Shown here piece after piece: positions 1 through 5,177 of a stretch of DNA of 5,177 bases. Each line of letters opens with the position of its first letter. Positions within the stretch are counted from its first letter, which is position 1. The notes under the pieces were generated by a model. That model worked only from the letters and a program-made list of their open reading frames with translations, searched no databases and was not told the DNA's origin. This DNA comes from Microbacterium sp. (GTDB taxonomy: Bacteria; Actinomycetota; Actinomycetes; Actinomycetales; Microbacteriaceae), in NCBI GenBank assembly GCA_031286555.1, contig JAITUD010000048.1, forward strand, positions 1-5,177. Direction: 5' to 3'. Made by a program: the position numbers and the translations under genes.

Positions 1-568
1 GCCCGCGCAGGCGCCAGAGCAGCCAGAGACCGGATGCCGGAACGAGCAGGACGGCCAGGATGATGATCGACTGCCATCCGATGTCGTACGACGTCGGTAC
101 GAGCGGACTCGCGACCTCGGCGGGCTCCGCCGGCACCGTGTACGCCGGCAGCAGGACGAGGGCGAGGATCACCACAGCCACGAAAGGCGCGAGAAGTGCG
201 ACGGCCTTCTCCCACGCGCGCCAGAGCCCCGACATCACCACCAGCACGGCACCGACGAACCACCCCATGACCGGGATGACGAAGCCGCCGAAGGACAGCG
301 CCAGCGCCGCGATGATCGCGAAGCCCTTGGTCGCGGTCACCGGAGGCTTGGGAGCGGCGACCGGACGCTGCGCAGCACCGGCATCCATCGCCTCGCGCGC
401 GATCGTCTCGGGATCGCCGAGCTGCGCGATGCGCGCGGCCGCGGCATCCGCGTCGAGGCCGGCGAGCTCCTCCGCGATGCCGGCACGGATGTCCGAGGCG
501 ATCCCGTGCGGCACGTCGCGCAGCGCGGCGTCGAGCCTGGCGAGGTAGTCGGCGGTGTCGGTGGTCAT
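1..568 (-). CDS. HAAS-domain (DUF1700-like) multi-pass membrane protein, C-terminus cut by window edge
   Basis: The minus-strand frame opens at ATG 568-566 and stays open to base 1, giving 189 visible residues without a stop; the C-terminus lies outside the window. Residues about 6-65 form an acidic, Ala/Leu-rich helical module: YLARLDAALRDVP, then IAEEL, then LGDPETIAREAM. This matches the HAAS (HTH-associated alpha-helical signalling) domain, whose hallmark is a late LG.PE.IA.E helix. After a Pro-rich linker (about 70-78), hydrophobic stretches at about 82-118, 122-143 and 165-185 indicate several membrane helices, so the protein should sit in the cytoplasmic membrane with HAAS inside. The start overlaps the padR stop as ATGA, implying translational coupling. 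HAAS proteins are typically paired with PadR regulators and are thought to relay an envelope signal to them. The pairing is seen here; the signal and mechanism are inference. No enzymatic motif is visible. Confidence 0.85.
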   Translation of the reverse strand, partial: MTTDTADYLARLDAALRDVPHGIASDIRAGIAEELAGLDADAAAARIAQLGDPETIAREAMDAGAAQRPVAAPKPPVTATKGFAIIAALALSFGGFVIPVMGWFVGAVLVVMSGLWRAWEKAVALLAPFVAVVILALVLLPAYTVPAEPAEVASPLVPTSYDIGWQSIIILAVLLVPASGLWLLWRLRG

Positions 569-897
569 GGTCGGTCCTCCCCGATGAGACCCGTCACGGT
601 GCGCGCGAAGGGCATCCAGTGCGTGCGGAACTGTGCGAGCTGCGCGACCCCGGAATCCGTGAGCCGGTAGTACTTGCGCACCGGGCCGGACTCGCCGGGC
701 ATCTCGAACGTCGACACCCAGCCGTTGTCGCGCAGGCGCGCGAGCAGCGGATACAGGGTGCCGATGCTCGCGATGAGTCCGGACTCGGTCAACGCCTCGG
801 ACAGCTGCCAGCCGTACATCGGCTCGCGCGCGAGCAGGCCGAGCACGCAGTACTCGACGACACCCTTGCGCATCTGCGCACCGATGTCGACTGTCAT
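565..897 (-). CDS. PadR-family winged-helix transcriptional regulator
   Basis: This 110-residue protein has the PadR N-terminal winged-helix signature: RKGVVEYCVLGLLAREPMYG (residues about 10-29), a recognition-helix region with IGTLYPLLARLRDNGWV (about 45-61), and a wing with GPVRKYYRLTDSG (about 71-83). A short C-terminal helix follows, so it is a small PadR, the size usual for regulators paired with HAAS proteins. Such proteins bind DNA as dimers and usually repress their own operon. The start at 897 has no Shine-Dalgarno but a TAGCTT -10-like hexamer 7 nt upstream, which suits a leaderless message. The internal Met9 (ATG 873-871) is an alternative start that would still keep the whole HTH. 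The stop overlaps the downstream HAAS gene by 4 bp. It lies 59 bp after malG in the same orientation, but probably has its own promoter and is not expected to be the sugar regulator. Confidence 0.92.
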   Translation of the reverse strand: MTVDIGAQMRKGVVEYCVLGLLAREPMYGWQLSEALTESGLIASIGTLYPLLARLRDNGWVSTFEMPGESGPVRKYYRLTDSGVAQLAQFRTHWMPFARTVTGLIGEDRP

Positions 898-922
898 GCG
901 TCACAAGCTAGCATGCGACGCA
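897..922. promoter_or_regulatory. Candidate PadR operator: 26-bp imperfect palindrome over the padR start
   Basis: Outer arms TGCGTC (897-902) and GACGCA (917-922) are perfect inverted repeats. The inner part CA-A-GCTAGC-A-TG (904-915) is also symmetric, so 11 of 13 pairs match, with mismatches at 903/916 and 906/913. It includes the first base of the padR start codon and the -10-like TAGCTT (910-905 on the minus strand). That is the expected placement for autorepression by the PadR protein. The binding protein is inferred. An RNA hairpin over the start codon is a less likely alternative. Confidence 0.5.
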
Positions 923-956
923 AGACACTGCGGACCTCGCGCACCGGAACAGGGGA

Positions 957-1838
957 TCAGCCCTTCGTCGCGCCCGCCGTCAGTCCCCCGACGATGTACT
1001 TCTGCAGGAAGAGGAACAGGACCATGACCGGGATGGCCGCCATCACCGCGCCGGCGGAGAAGGCCGACCAGTCCGCATAGCGGGGGTTCGACACCAGCTT
1101 GGTCAGGCCCACCACCAGCGTCTGCTTGTCGGGGTCGATCAGCATGACGCTCGCGATCACGTACTCGTTCACCGTGCCGATGAACGACAGCAGTGCGACG
1201 ACCGCGAGGATCGGAGCCACCAGCGGCAGGATCATCGTGAAGAAGATGCGAGCGTGACCGGCGCCGTCGATGCGGGCGGCCTCGTCGAGCTCCATCGGCA
1301 GCGTGTTGAAGAACCCGTACATCAGGTAGGTGTTCACGCCGAGCGCGCCGCCGAGGTACACGAGGATCAGGCCGGTGTGCGTGTTCAGACCGATCGCGGG
1401 GAACCAGTCCCCCAGCGTCGACATCAGCAGGAAGATCGCGACCACGGCGAGCAGCTGCGGGAACATCTGCACCACCACGATGGTCACCAGGCCCACGCGG
1501 CGGCCGCTGAACCGCATCCGGGAGAACGCGTACGCGGCGAGCGCGCCGAGGAAGACCGTCACGAAGCCGGTGACCGTCGCGATCACCAGCGTGTTCCAGA
1601 ACCACATCGGGTACGGGTTCTTCGGGTCGGTGAGGATGCGCACATAGCTGTCGAAGCCGATCGCCGAGAACAGCTGGTTCGAGCCGGTCAGCGTGCCCTT
1701 CGGGTTCAGCGAGGCCGAGACCACGTAGAGCAGCGGGAAGATCGCGAAGGCGCTCACCACGATGGCGACGACGTGCCGCCATCCGGTGTCGGCGAACCAC
1801 TTGCCGACCGAGCGGCGGGAAGAGACTGCGGTGCTCAT
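957..1838 (-). CDS. malG: Maltose/maltodextrin ABC transporter permease MalG
   Basis: This 293-residue inner-membrane permease is one half of the MalFG channel that moves maltose or maltodextrins, delivered by the binding protein, into the cytoplasm. Hydrophobic segments at about 21-43, 79-104, 117-139, 155-175, 206-226 and 262-280 give the six helices usual for MalG. The cytoplasmic EAA loop that docks with the ATPase is clear: EAARIDGAGHARIFF from residue 186, ending in ILP at 203-205. The C-terminus QKYIVGGLTAGATKG closely follows the conserved MalG tail that reaches into the ATPase dimer. Length is normal for the family. The start at 1838 lies one base after the malF stop; a GAGGAG element inside the last malF codons, 10 nt upstream, can serve as ribosome binding site, so the two permeases should be made in equal amounts. 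Family and role are secure; the precise sugar (maltose, maltodextrin or trehalose-like) is inferred from the whole cluster. Confidence 0.94.
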   Translation of the reverse strand: MSTAVSSRRSVGKWFADTGWRHVVAIVVSAFAIFPLLYVVSASLNPKGTLTGSNQLFSAIGFDSYVRILTDPKNPYPMWFWNTLVIATVTGFVTVFLGALAAYAFSRMRFSGRRVGLVTIVVVQMFPQLLAVVAIFLLMSTLGDWFPAIGLNTHTGLILVYLGGALGVNTYLMYGFFNTLPMELDEAARIDGAGHARIFFTMILPLVAPILAVVALLSFIGTVNEYVIASVMLIDPDKQTLVVGLTKLVSNPRYADWSAFSAGAVMAAIPVMVLFLFLQKYIVGGLTAGATKG

Positions 1839-1839
1839 G

Positions 1840-3459
1840 TCAGTTCAGCTCCTCGAGGGCCTTGGTCTTGCGGAAGCTCACGATCGAGATCACCGCGACG
1901 ACGATGAAGATCAGGATGGTGAACGCGGAGGCCAGGCCGTAGTCGCGGGTCTGCCCGGTGAAGGCCACCTTGTAGACCATCGAGATCAGGATGTCGGTGT
2001 GCCCGACCGGGATCGACACGTCCTCGAAGCGCGGACCGCCGCCGGTGAGCATGTAGATCAGGTTGAAGTTGTTGAAGTTGAACGCGAACGACGAGATCAG
2101 CAGCGGCGCGACGGTCACCAGCAGCAGCGGCAGCTTGATGCGCCGGAAGATCTGCCACGGGTTCGCTCCGTCCATCGCAGCGGCCTCGTTCACGTCGTCC
2201 GGGATGCCCTGCAGGGCGCCCATGCAGACCAGGAACATGTACGGGAAGCCCAGCCACAGGTTCACGATCAGCACCGACACCTTCGCGAGCGTCGGGTCGG
2301 TGAGCCACGGGATGGACGCCCCGCCGAAGATCACCTGGTTGATGAAGCCGAAGCTCTCGTTCATCATGCCCGCCCACACCAGCGCCGACAGGAACGCCGG
2401 GAACGCGTAGGGCAGGATCAGCAGGATGCGGTAGCCGTTGCGGAACCGCATCCTGGTGTTGTTGAACACCAGCGCGAGCAGCAGGCCGAGGAAGAACGTG
2501 GATGCCACGGAGATGAGGGCGAACACGAACGTCCAGATGGTCACCGAGATCAACGGGCCCCGGATCGACGCGTCCGTGATGGCGCGGACGAAGTTGTCGA
2601 AGCCGACCGTGATCTGCCAGCCCGGCATCAGCTGGTCGCCGCTCTCGGCGGTGAACGCGCCCACGCCGGTGTCGCTGTAGACCGCGCCGGTGCGGGTGTC
2701 GGTCATGGTGTCGGCACCCGCGTCGTAGACGAGGGTGGAGACGTAGAGGTAGCCGTTCTGCCCGTCGGGGGTGCGGATCGCACCGTCGTTGGGATCGTCG
2801 CTGAACGGCACCGAGAGCTTCTCGATCTCGCTCGAGCGCTGGATGACCTGCGCGAAGCTCAGGGTGGTCCAGCCGTCCACCGCGACGGCCTTGCCGCCCT
2901 CCATGGTCGCGTCCGGAGCATCCTGCAGCGGCTGCTCGTCGGTGCCGACGCTCGCCTCGCCGCCCTCGGGGTCGGTGACCAGCAGGCCGAGCGTGCCGAG
3001 CCGCTCGACGACGGTGACCGGGTAGGTGGGCGAGTCCGCAACGCGCTCCTGCGCGGAGGCCATCAGCGACGAGATCGCCTGATCCTTGCTGCCGTTGTGC
3101 CCGGTGCCGTAGTTGGTGAAGCCGATGTACCCCGTGTACAGCAGCGTGAACACCTGGAACAGGATGAGGAAGATCACGCCCGGCGTGAGGTACTTCGCCG
3201 CGATGCGCTTGCGGCTGAAGTAGATCCAGTTGACCAGCACCGCGACGACGACAACGACGCCGAGCACCAGCCATTCCCGGTGCGAGACCAGGACGAATGC
3301 CGCATAGAGCGCGATCGCGTCGACGATCGCCAGCAGCAGGATCTTCAGCAGCATCCAGCGCATGCTGCCGGATGCCGCCTCGGCGATCCGCGCGGCCTGG
3401 CGCTGCTTCTTCGTGGGGGGCGCCTGCGGCGCCTCCTGCTCAGTCGTGGTCTGGCTCAT
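1840..3459 (-). CDS. malF: Maltose/maltodextrin ABC transporter permease MalF (large P2 loop)
   Basis: This 539-residue permease is the MalG partner. A charged cytoplasmic N-terminus (1-35) precedes helices at about 36-58, 64-81 and 92-112. A roughly 180-residue extracytoplasmic loop (about 115-297) follows, then helices at about 303-331, 343-365, 394-414, 445-465 and 508-528. Eight helices with a big loop after the third is the MalF architecture of E. coli-type maltose systems; most sugar permeases have six helices and no such loop. The EAA docking loop is EAAAMDGANPWQIFRRIKLP (425-444). SFAFNFNNFNLIYMLTGGGP (456-475), the region lining the E. coli sugar site, is strikingly MalF-like. The start at 3459 is preceded by the purine-rich GGGGTGAGGG, closer to the ATG than ideal. 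It follows malE by 68 bp holding a large hairpin and is essentially contiguous with malG. High confidence. Confidence 0.94.
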   Translation of the reverse strand: MSQTTTEQEAPQAPPTKKQRQAARIAEAASGSMRWMLLKILLLAIVDAIALYAAFVLVSHREWLVLGVVVVVAVLVNWIYFSRKRIAAKYLTPGVIFLILFQVFTLLYTGYIGFTNYGTGHNGSKDQAISSLMASAQERVADSPTYPVTVVERLGTLGLLVTDPEGGEASVGTDEQPLQDAPDATMEGGKAVAVDGWTTLSFAQVIQRSSEIEKLSVPFSDDPNDGAIRTPDGQNGYLYVSTLVYDAGADTMTDTRTGAVYSDTGVGAFTAESGDQLMPGWQITVGFDNFVRAITDASIRGPLISVTIWTFVFALISVASTFFLGLLLALVFNNTRMRFRNGYRILLILPYAFPAFLSALVWAGMMNESFGFINQVIFGGASIPWLTDPTLAKVSVLIVNLWLGFPYMFLVCMGALQGIPDDVNEAAAMDGANPWQIFRRIKLPLLLVTVAPLLISSFAFNFNNFNLIYMLTGGGPRFEDVSIPVGHTDILISMVYKVAFTGQTRDYGLASAFTILIFIVVAVISIVSFRKTKALEELN

Positions 3460-3480
3460 CCCTCACCCCGTCGTGCACGG

Positions 3481-3514
3481 CTGCCGGGGCGGAGCAGCTG
3501 CTCCGCCCCGGCAG
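3481..3514. repeat. Perfect 34-bp palindrome (stem-loop) between malE and malF
   Basis: CTGCCGGGGCGGAGCAG is followed directly by its exact reverse complement, so all 17 pairs match. In the mRNA this folds into a very GC-rich stem of about 15 bp with a tetraloop. It begins 13 bp after the malE stop and ends 21 bp before the malF start. No T-run follows on the minus strand, so it is not a classical intrinsic terminator. A 3'-protecting or partially terminating hairpin that keeps binding protein in excess over permease fits the position, by analogy with the malE-malF intergenic REP hairpins of E. coli. The structure is seen; the role is inferred. Confidence 0.8.
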
Positions 3515-3527
3515 AGGTGGACTCGAA

Positions 3528-4760
3528 TTACTTGATCGCGGCCGTCACGTCGTCGACGAGCTTCTGCCACGTCGTCTTCGGGTCGGCGCCGTTGATGATG
3601 GCGGCCTCGGCGATGCCCCAGTACTGCCACACGGAGCCCATCGCGGGGATCGCGGGCATCGGCACGGCGTCCGCGCCGACCTTCTGGAAGCCCGCGATGA
3701 TCGGGTCGGATGCCGCGGTGTCGGCTGCTGCGGTCAGCGCCGGCAGGATGTTGCCGGCCTTGAACAGCTCGAGCTGGACGTCCTCGGTGCCGATGTAGTT
3801 GACCAGGAAGTCGTTCGCGGCGACCTTGTTCTTCGACTCGGCGCTGACGAAGAAGCCCTTCACGCCGGCGAACGGCGAGGCGACCTCGGAGGTCGGGCTG
3901 GGGATCTGGTCGATCGCCAGATTGATGCCTGCATCCTTCGCGGCGCCGACGTTCCACGGGCCGGTCAGCCAGAAGGCGGCCTTGCCGTCGATGAACTGCT
4001 GCTTGGCGATCTCACCGTCGATGTCGGTGTTCAGCGTGCCCGCCTTGCCCTGCGCGGACAGCCAGTTCGCGAACTCGAAGCCGCCGGCGCTGCCGAGCTG
4101 CAGGTCGGTCGGGTCGTAGGAGCCCTTGTCATCGGTGCCGAACACCGGGGCGCCGAACGCGGTCTGGAACGGGTACAGGTGGTACGGGTTGCCATCCTTG
4201 CCCTGCTCGACGACGAACGGCTGGGCGAGGCCGGCGGCCTTGCCCTTGGCGATCATGTCGTCGAAGCTGGTCGCCGGCTCCTTGATGAGGTCGGTGTTGC
4301 GCAGCACGGCGATGTTCTCGACCGCATAGGGGAGCATGTAGGTGGTGCCCTCGTAGGTCGACGCCTGCAGCGCGACCGGGAGGTAGTCCTTCGAGGAGTC
4401 GCCCAGCTCGATCGGCGCGACGACGCCGTTCGTGGAGAGCTCGCCGAGCCAGTCGTGCGCGCCCATGGTGATGTCCGGGCCCTTGCCGGTCGGCACCTGC
4501 TGGATGAAGTCGTCCTTGATGGTGTCGACGTCCTTGCCGACGATGTCGACCTCGACGCCGGTCTTCTTCTCGTAGGCCTTGGCGGCGCCGGCGAGGGCGT
4601 CGACGCGCTCCGCGTCGACCCAGACCGTGAGCTTGCCGCTCTTCGCGCCCGCGTCCGAGCCCTTGTCGTCCGTGGAACCGCTGCTGCAGCCGGCGAGCGC
4701 CAGCGAGGTCAGAACGGTGATCGCGCCGAAGGCCGCGATGCTCCTCTTGTTCACCTTCAT
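3528..4760 (-). CDS. malE: Maltose/maltodextrin-binding lipoprotein MalE
   Basis: This 410-residue substrate-binding lipoprotein captures maltose or maltodextrin outside the membrane and hands it to MalFG. The N-terminus has a basic stretch (KVNKR), a hydrophobic core and the lipobox LALAGC with Cys25 as the acylated residue, then a Gly/Ser/Asp linker. The mature part follows MalE closely: KLTVWVD at 43-49, GKGPDITMGAHDWLGEL with AHDW at 101-104, LTGPWNVG with GPW at 267-269, and near the C-terminus MPAIPAMGSVWQYWGIAEAA (Trp378, Trp381), resembling the aromatic sugar-contact region of E. coli MalE. I chose ATG 4760 over an in-frame ATG at 4802: it gives a proper lipoprotein signal, has AGAGAGG 10 nt upstream, and the longer version would start inside the operator and promoter. 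It is the first gene of the operon. The binding-protein call is near certain; the exact ligand length preference is not readable. Confidence 0.95.
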   Translation of the reverse strand: MKVNKRSIAAFGAITVLTSLALAGCSSGSTDDKGSDAGAKSGKLTVWVDAERVDALAGAAKAYEKKTGVEVDIVGKDVDTIKDDFIQQVPTGKGPDITMGAHDWLGELSTNGVVAPIELGDSSKDYLPVALQASTYEGTTYMLPYAVENIAVLRNTDLIKEPATSFDDMIAKGKAAGLAQPFVVEQGKDGNPYHLYPFQTAFGAPVFGTDDKGSYDPTDLQLGSAGGFEFANWLSAQGKAGTLNTDIDGEIAKQQFIDGKAAFWLTGPWNVGAAKDAGINLAIDQIPSPTSEVASPFAGVKGFFVSAESKNKVAANDFLVNYIGTEDVQLELFKAGNILPALTAAADTAASDPIIAGFQKVGADAVPMPAIPAMGSVWQYWGIAEAAIINGADPKTTWQKLVDDVTAAIK

Positions 4761-4770
4761 TGGTGGTGTG

Positions 4771-4778
4771 CCTCTCTC
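4771..4778 (-). promoter_or_regulatory. malE ribosome binding site deciding the start
   Basis: On the minus strand GAGAGAGG lies 10 nt before ATG 4760, slightly long but usable. The in-frame ATG at 4802 has no such element, since its upstream bases are operator sequence. This supports the 410-residue start. Confidence 0.6.
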
Positions 4779-4796
4779 GATGCGTGGCCTGCGAAA

Positions 4797-4812
4797 CTGC
4801 AAGCGCTTACAG
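4797..4812. promoter_or_regulatory. Proximal LacI-family type operator (O1) of malEFG
   Basis: CTGCAAGCGCTTACAG is a 16-bp palindrome centred on CG with 7 of 8 pairs matching (mismatch 4800/4809). The core AAGCGCTT is typical of operators for LacI/MalR/CebR-type sugar repressors. It lies 37 bp upstream of the malE ATG and abuts the predicted -10, covering the expected transcription start, so a bound repressor would block initiation. The repressor gene is not in the window. Confidence 0.82.
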
Positions 4813-4840
4813 TATGCATGGAAGGAGTCGCCCCGCGCAA
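4811..4840 (-). promoter_or_regulatory. Candidate malEFG promoter
   Basis: On the minus strand, TTGCGC (4840-4835) as -35 and CATACT (4816-4811) as -10 are separated by 18 bp. They match 3 of 6 and 4 of 6 consensus bases. Transcription would start near 4804, inside operator O1, leaving a leader of about 44 nt that carries the malE ribosome binding site. The match is modest and the placement relative to O1 is the stronger argument. Confidence 0.5.
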
Positions 4841-4895
4841 TGCCCGGAAGCGGTGATATAGAGCTGTGACCTTACAGTCGCCGAGTTCCACTTCA

Positions 4896-4909
4896 TGGAA
4901 GCGCTTCCA
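4896..4909. promoter_or_regulatory. Distal LacI-family type operator (O2)
   Basis: TGGAAGCGCTTCCA is a perfect 14-bp palindrome with the same AAGCGCTT core as O1, resembling CebR-type sites. Its centre is 98 bp from the O1 centre, upstream of the predicted -35. It could act by DNA looping with O1, or control a promoter on the plus strand. Two copies of the core within 100 bp are unlikely by chance. Confidence 0.72.
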
Positions 4910-4936
4910 GATCGGATGCCGCAGAGCCGCACTCGT

Positions 4937-4949
4937 TACACTTGGGCGC
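4937..4949 (+). promoter_or_regulatory. Candidate leaderless promoter -10 of the yajQ remnant
   Basis: TACACT (4937-4942, 4 of 6 consensus) lies 7 nt before ATG 4950, the spacing expected when transcription starts at the start codon, common in actinobacteria. There is no Shine-Dalgarno (the spacer is TGGGCGC) and no convincing -35. Confidence 0.4.
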
Positions 4950-4985
4950 ATGGCTGACTCTTCATTCGACATCGTCTCCACATAA
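4950..4985 (+). pseudogene. yajQ: 5' remnant of a YajQ-family (DUF520) gene
   Basis: The plus strand reads MADSSFDIVST followed by TAA. MADSSFDIVS is the highly conserved N-terminus of actinobacterial YajQ, a nucleotide-binding protein of about 160 residues that normally continues with K-V-D-R-Q-E-V-D-N-A. Here the match breaks after codon 10 (base about 4979), and no frame downstream restores YajQ residues. The start is divergent from malE with a leaderless-style -10, as an intact gene would have. I read this as a yajQ truncated by an insertion or rearrangement whose other side is outside the window. A chance ten-residue match is possible but unlikely because the start codon and promoter also fit. 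Confidence 0.62.
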
Positions 4986-5101
4986 CTGTCGACCATGGGG
5001 CGCCCGCACCCGACGGTGCTCCCGGAGTCTCATTACGGTGCAGCCCTAAGGGCAGCCCCGACTGTTCGACTTGCTCTGGCGATATCCGCTACGTTGACGA
5101 T
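4986..5101. other. Non-coding stretch beyond the yajQ break; no identified function
   Basis: No gene, RNA gene or clear insertion-sequence end is recognisable here. The only local structure is GCCCTAAGGGC (5043-5053), a short inverted repeat with 5-bp arms, flanked by two copies of GCAGCCC (one ending in the palindrome at 5040-5046, one at 5052-5058). From 4986 to 5177 the G+C by hand count is about 62 percent, a little below the flanking transporter genes. It probably holds the upstream region of the frame starting at 5102. Confidence 0.4.
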
Positions 5102-5177
5102 GTGCGAGAGAAGCTCACAGACCTGATCGACTCGATCCCGCGGATCGCGACCGATGAGTCACCCGTCGAAGTCCAGG
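5102..5177 (+). CDS. Unrecognised partial reading frame starting GTG, cut by right edge
   Basis: Twenty-five codons are visible, starting MREKLTDLIDSIPRIATDES and continuing to the window edge with no stop. The composition is amphipathic and charged, like a soluble protein's first helix (REKLTDLIDSIP). The GTG is the only ATG/GTG/TTG in this frame back to the stop at 4955-4957. The ATG at 5100 is in another frame and ends after eight codons. No Shine-Dalgarno is visible; TACGTT at 5090-5095 would be a poor -10 for a leaderless start. Minus-strand frames across 4986-5177 are all broken by stops, which favours this frame. I do not recognise a family from so short a piece; it may belong to whatever DNA replaced yajQ. 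Confidence 0.38.
   Translation, partial: MREKLTDLIDSIPRIATDESPVEVQ

Noticed and set aside
898..956. Intrinsic terminator after malG
   Set aside because: No strong GC stem followed by a T-run is visible on the minus strand; the only symmetry is the padR-start palindrome.
1835..3274. 479-residue minus-strand frame overlapping malF
   Set aside because: It is an out-of-frame shadow of malF, rich in Arg/His/Ala, while malF itself matches its family along its full length.
1762..3798. 678-residue plus-strand frame, and the 519-residue plus-strand frame at 3297-4856
   Set aside because: Both are antisense shadows of malE, malF and malG in GC-rich DNA; their translations are low-complexity Arg/Asp/Glu/His/Val strings without domains.
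4761..4802. Longer malE starting at ATG 4802
   Set aside because: It would add 14 basic residues before a normal lipoprotein signal, and its start codon lies inside operator O1 at or before the predicted transcription start.
4757..4996. 79-residue minus-strand frame starting at 4996
   Set aside because: It runs through both operators, the promoter and the malE leader, has no family resemblance, and its right part is antisense to the yajQ remnant.
4980..5000. Simple frameshift of yajQ (GTCGAC at 4988 might be the Val-Asp codons after a small insertion)
   Set aside because: The bases after GTCGAC do not give the expected R-Q-E-V-D-N in any frame, so the similarity is only a six-base coincidence.
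5043..5053. GCCCTAAGGGC as a mobile-element end or attachment core
   Set aside because: It is an 11-bp symmetry with no second copy in the window and no adjacent recognisable recombinase or transposase; too short to support a call.
1..5177. CRISPR array, tRNA or rRNA gene
   Set aside because: No regularly spaced repeats and no cloverleaf or rRNA-like sequence were seen on either strand.

Overview
The window reads as chromosomal DNA of a high-GC Gram-positive actinobacterium. A Microbacteriaceae host such as Microbacterium is my best guess, from the strong G/C third-position bias, frequent GGATGC words, a lipoprotein-type binding protein, leaderless-looking starts and a malEFG cluster without its own ATPase. 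The genus is an inference.

Almost everything lies on the minus strand, so transcription runs right to left. Positions 4760 to 957 hold a complete maltose/maltodextrin ABC importer operon in the order malE (lipoprotein binding protein), malF (permease with a large extracytoplasmic P2 loop) and malG (second permease). A control region at about 4761-4910 precedes it, with a candidate promoter and two LacI-family type palindromes. The proximal palindrome sits over the predicted transcription start. No ATP-binding subunit is present; a shared MsiK/MalK-type ATPase elsewhere probably powers the transporter. A perfect 34-bp palindrome lies between malE and malF, where it could set the excess of binding protein over permease.

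Downstream of malG, 59 bp separate the sugar operon from a two-gene signalling pair: a PadR-family repressor (897-565) and a HAAS-domain membrane protein (568 to beyond the left edge). The two genes overlap by 4 bp (ATGA). An imperfect 26-bp palindrome touching the padR start codon is a good candidate autoregulatory operator.

The right end (about 4930-5177) is the oddest part. On the plus strand, divergent from malE, the first ten codons of a YajQ-family (DUF520) gene appear with a plausible leaderless promoter. The reading then stops at TAA after 11 residues, and the following sequence no longer resembles YajQ. A short plus-strand reading frame starting GTG at 5102 runs off the right edge and I do not recognise it. 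This looks like a junction where foreign or rearranged DNA replaced or interrupted yajQ, although an assembly join cannot be excluded from the window alone.
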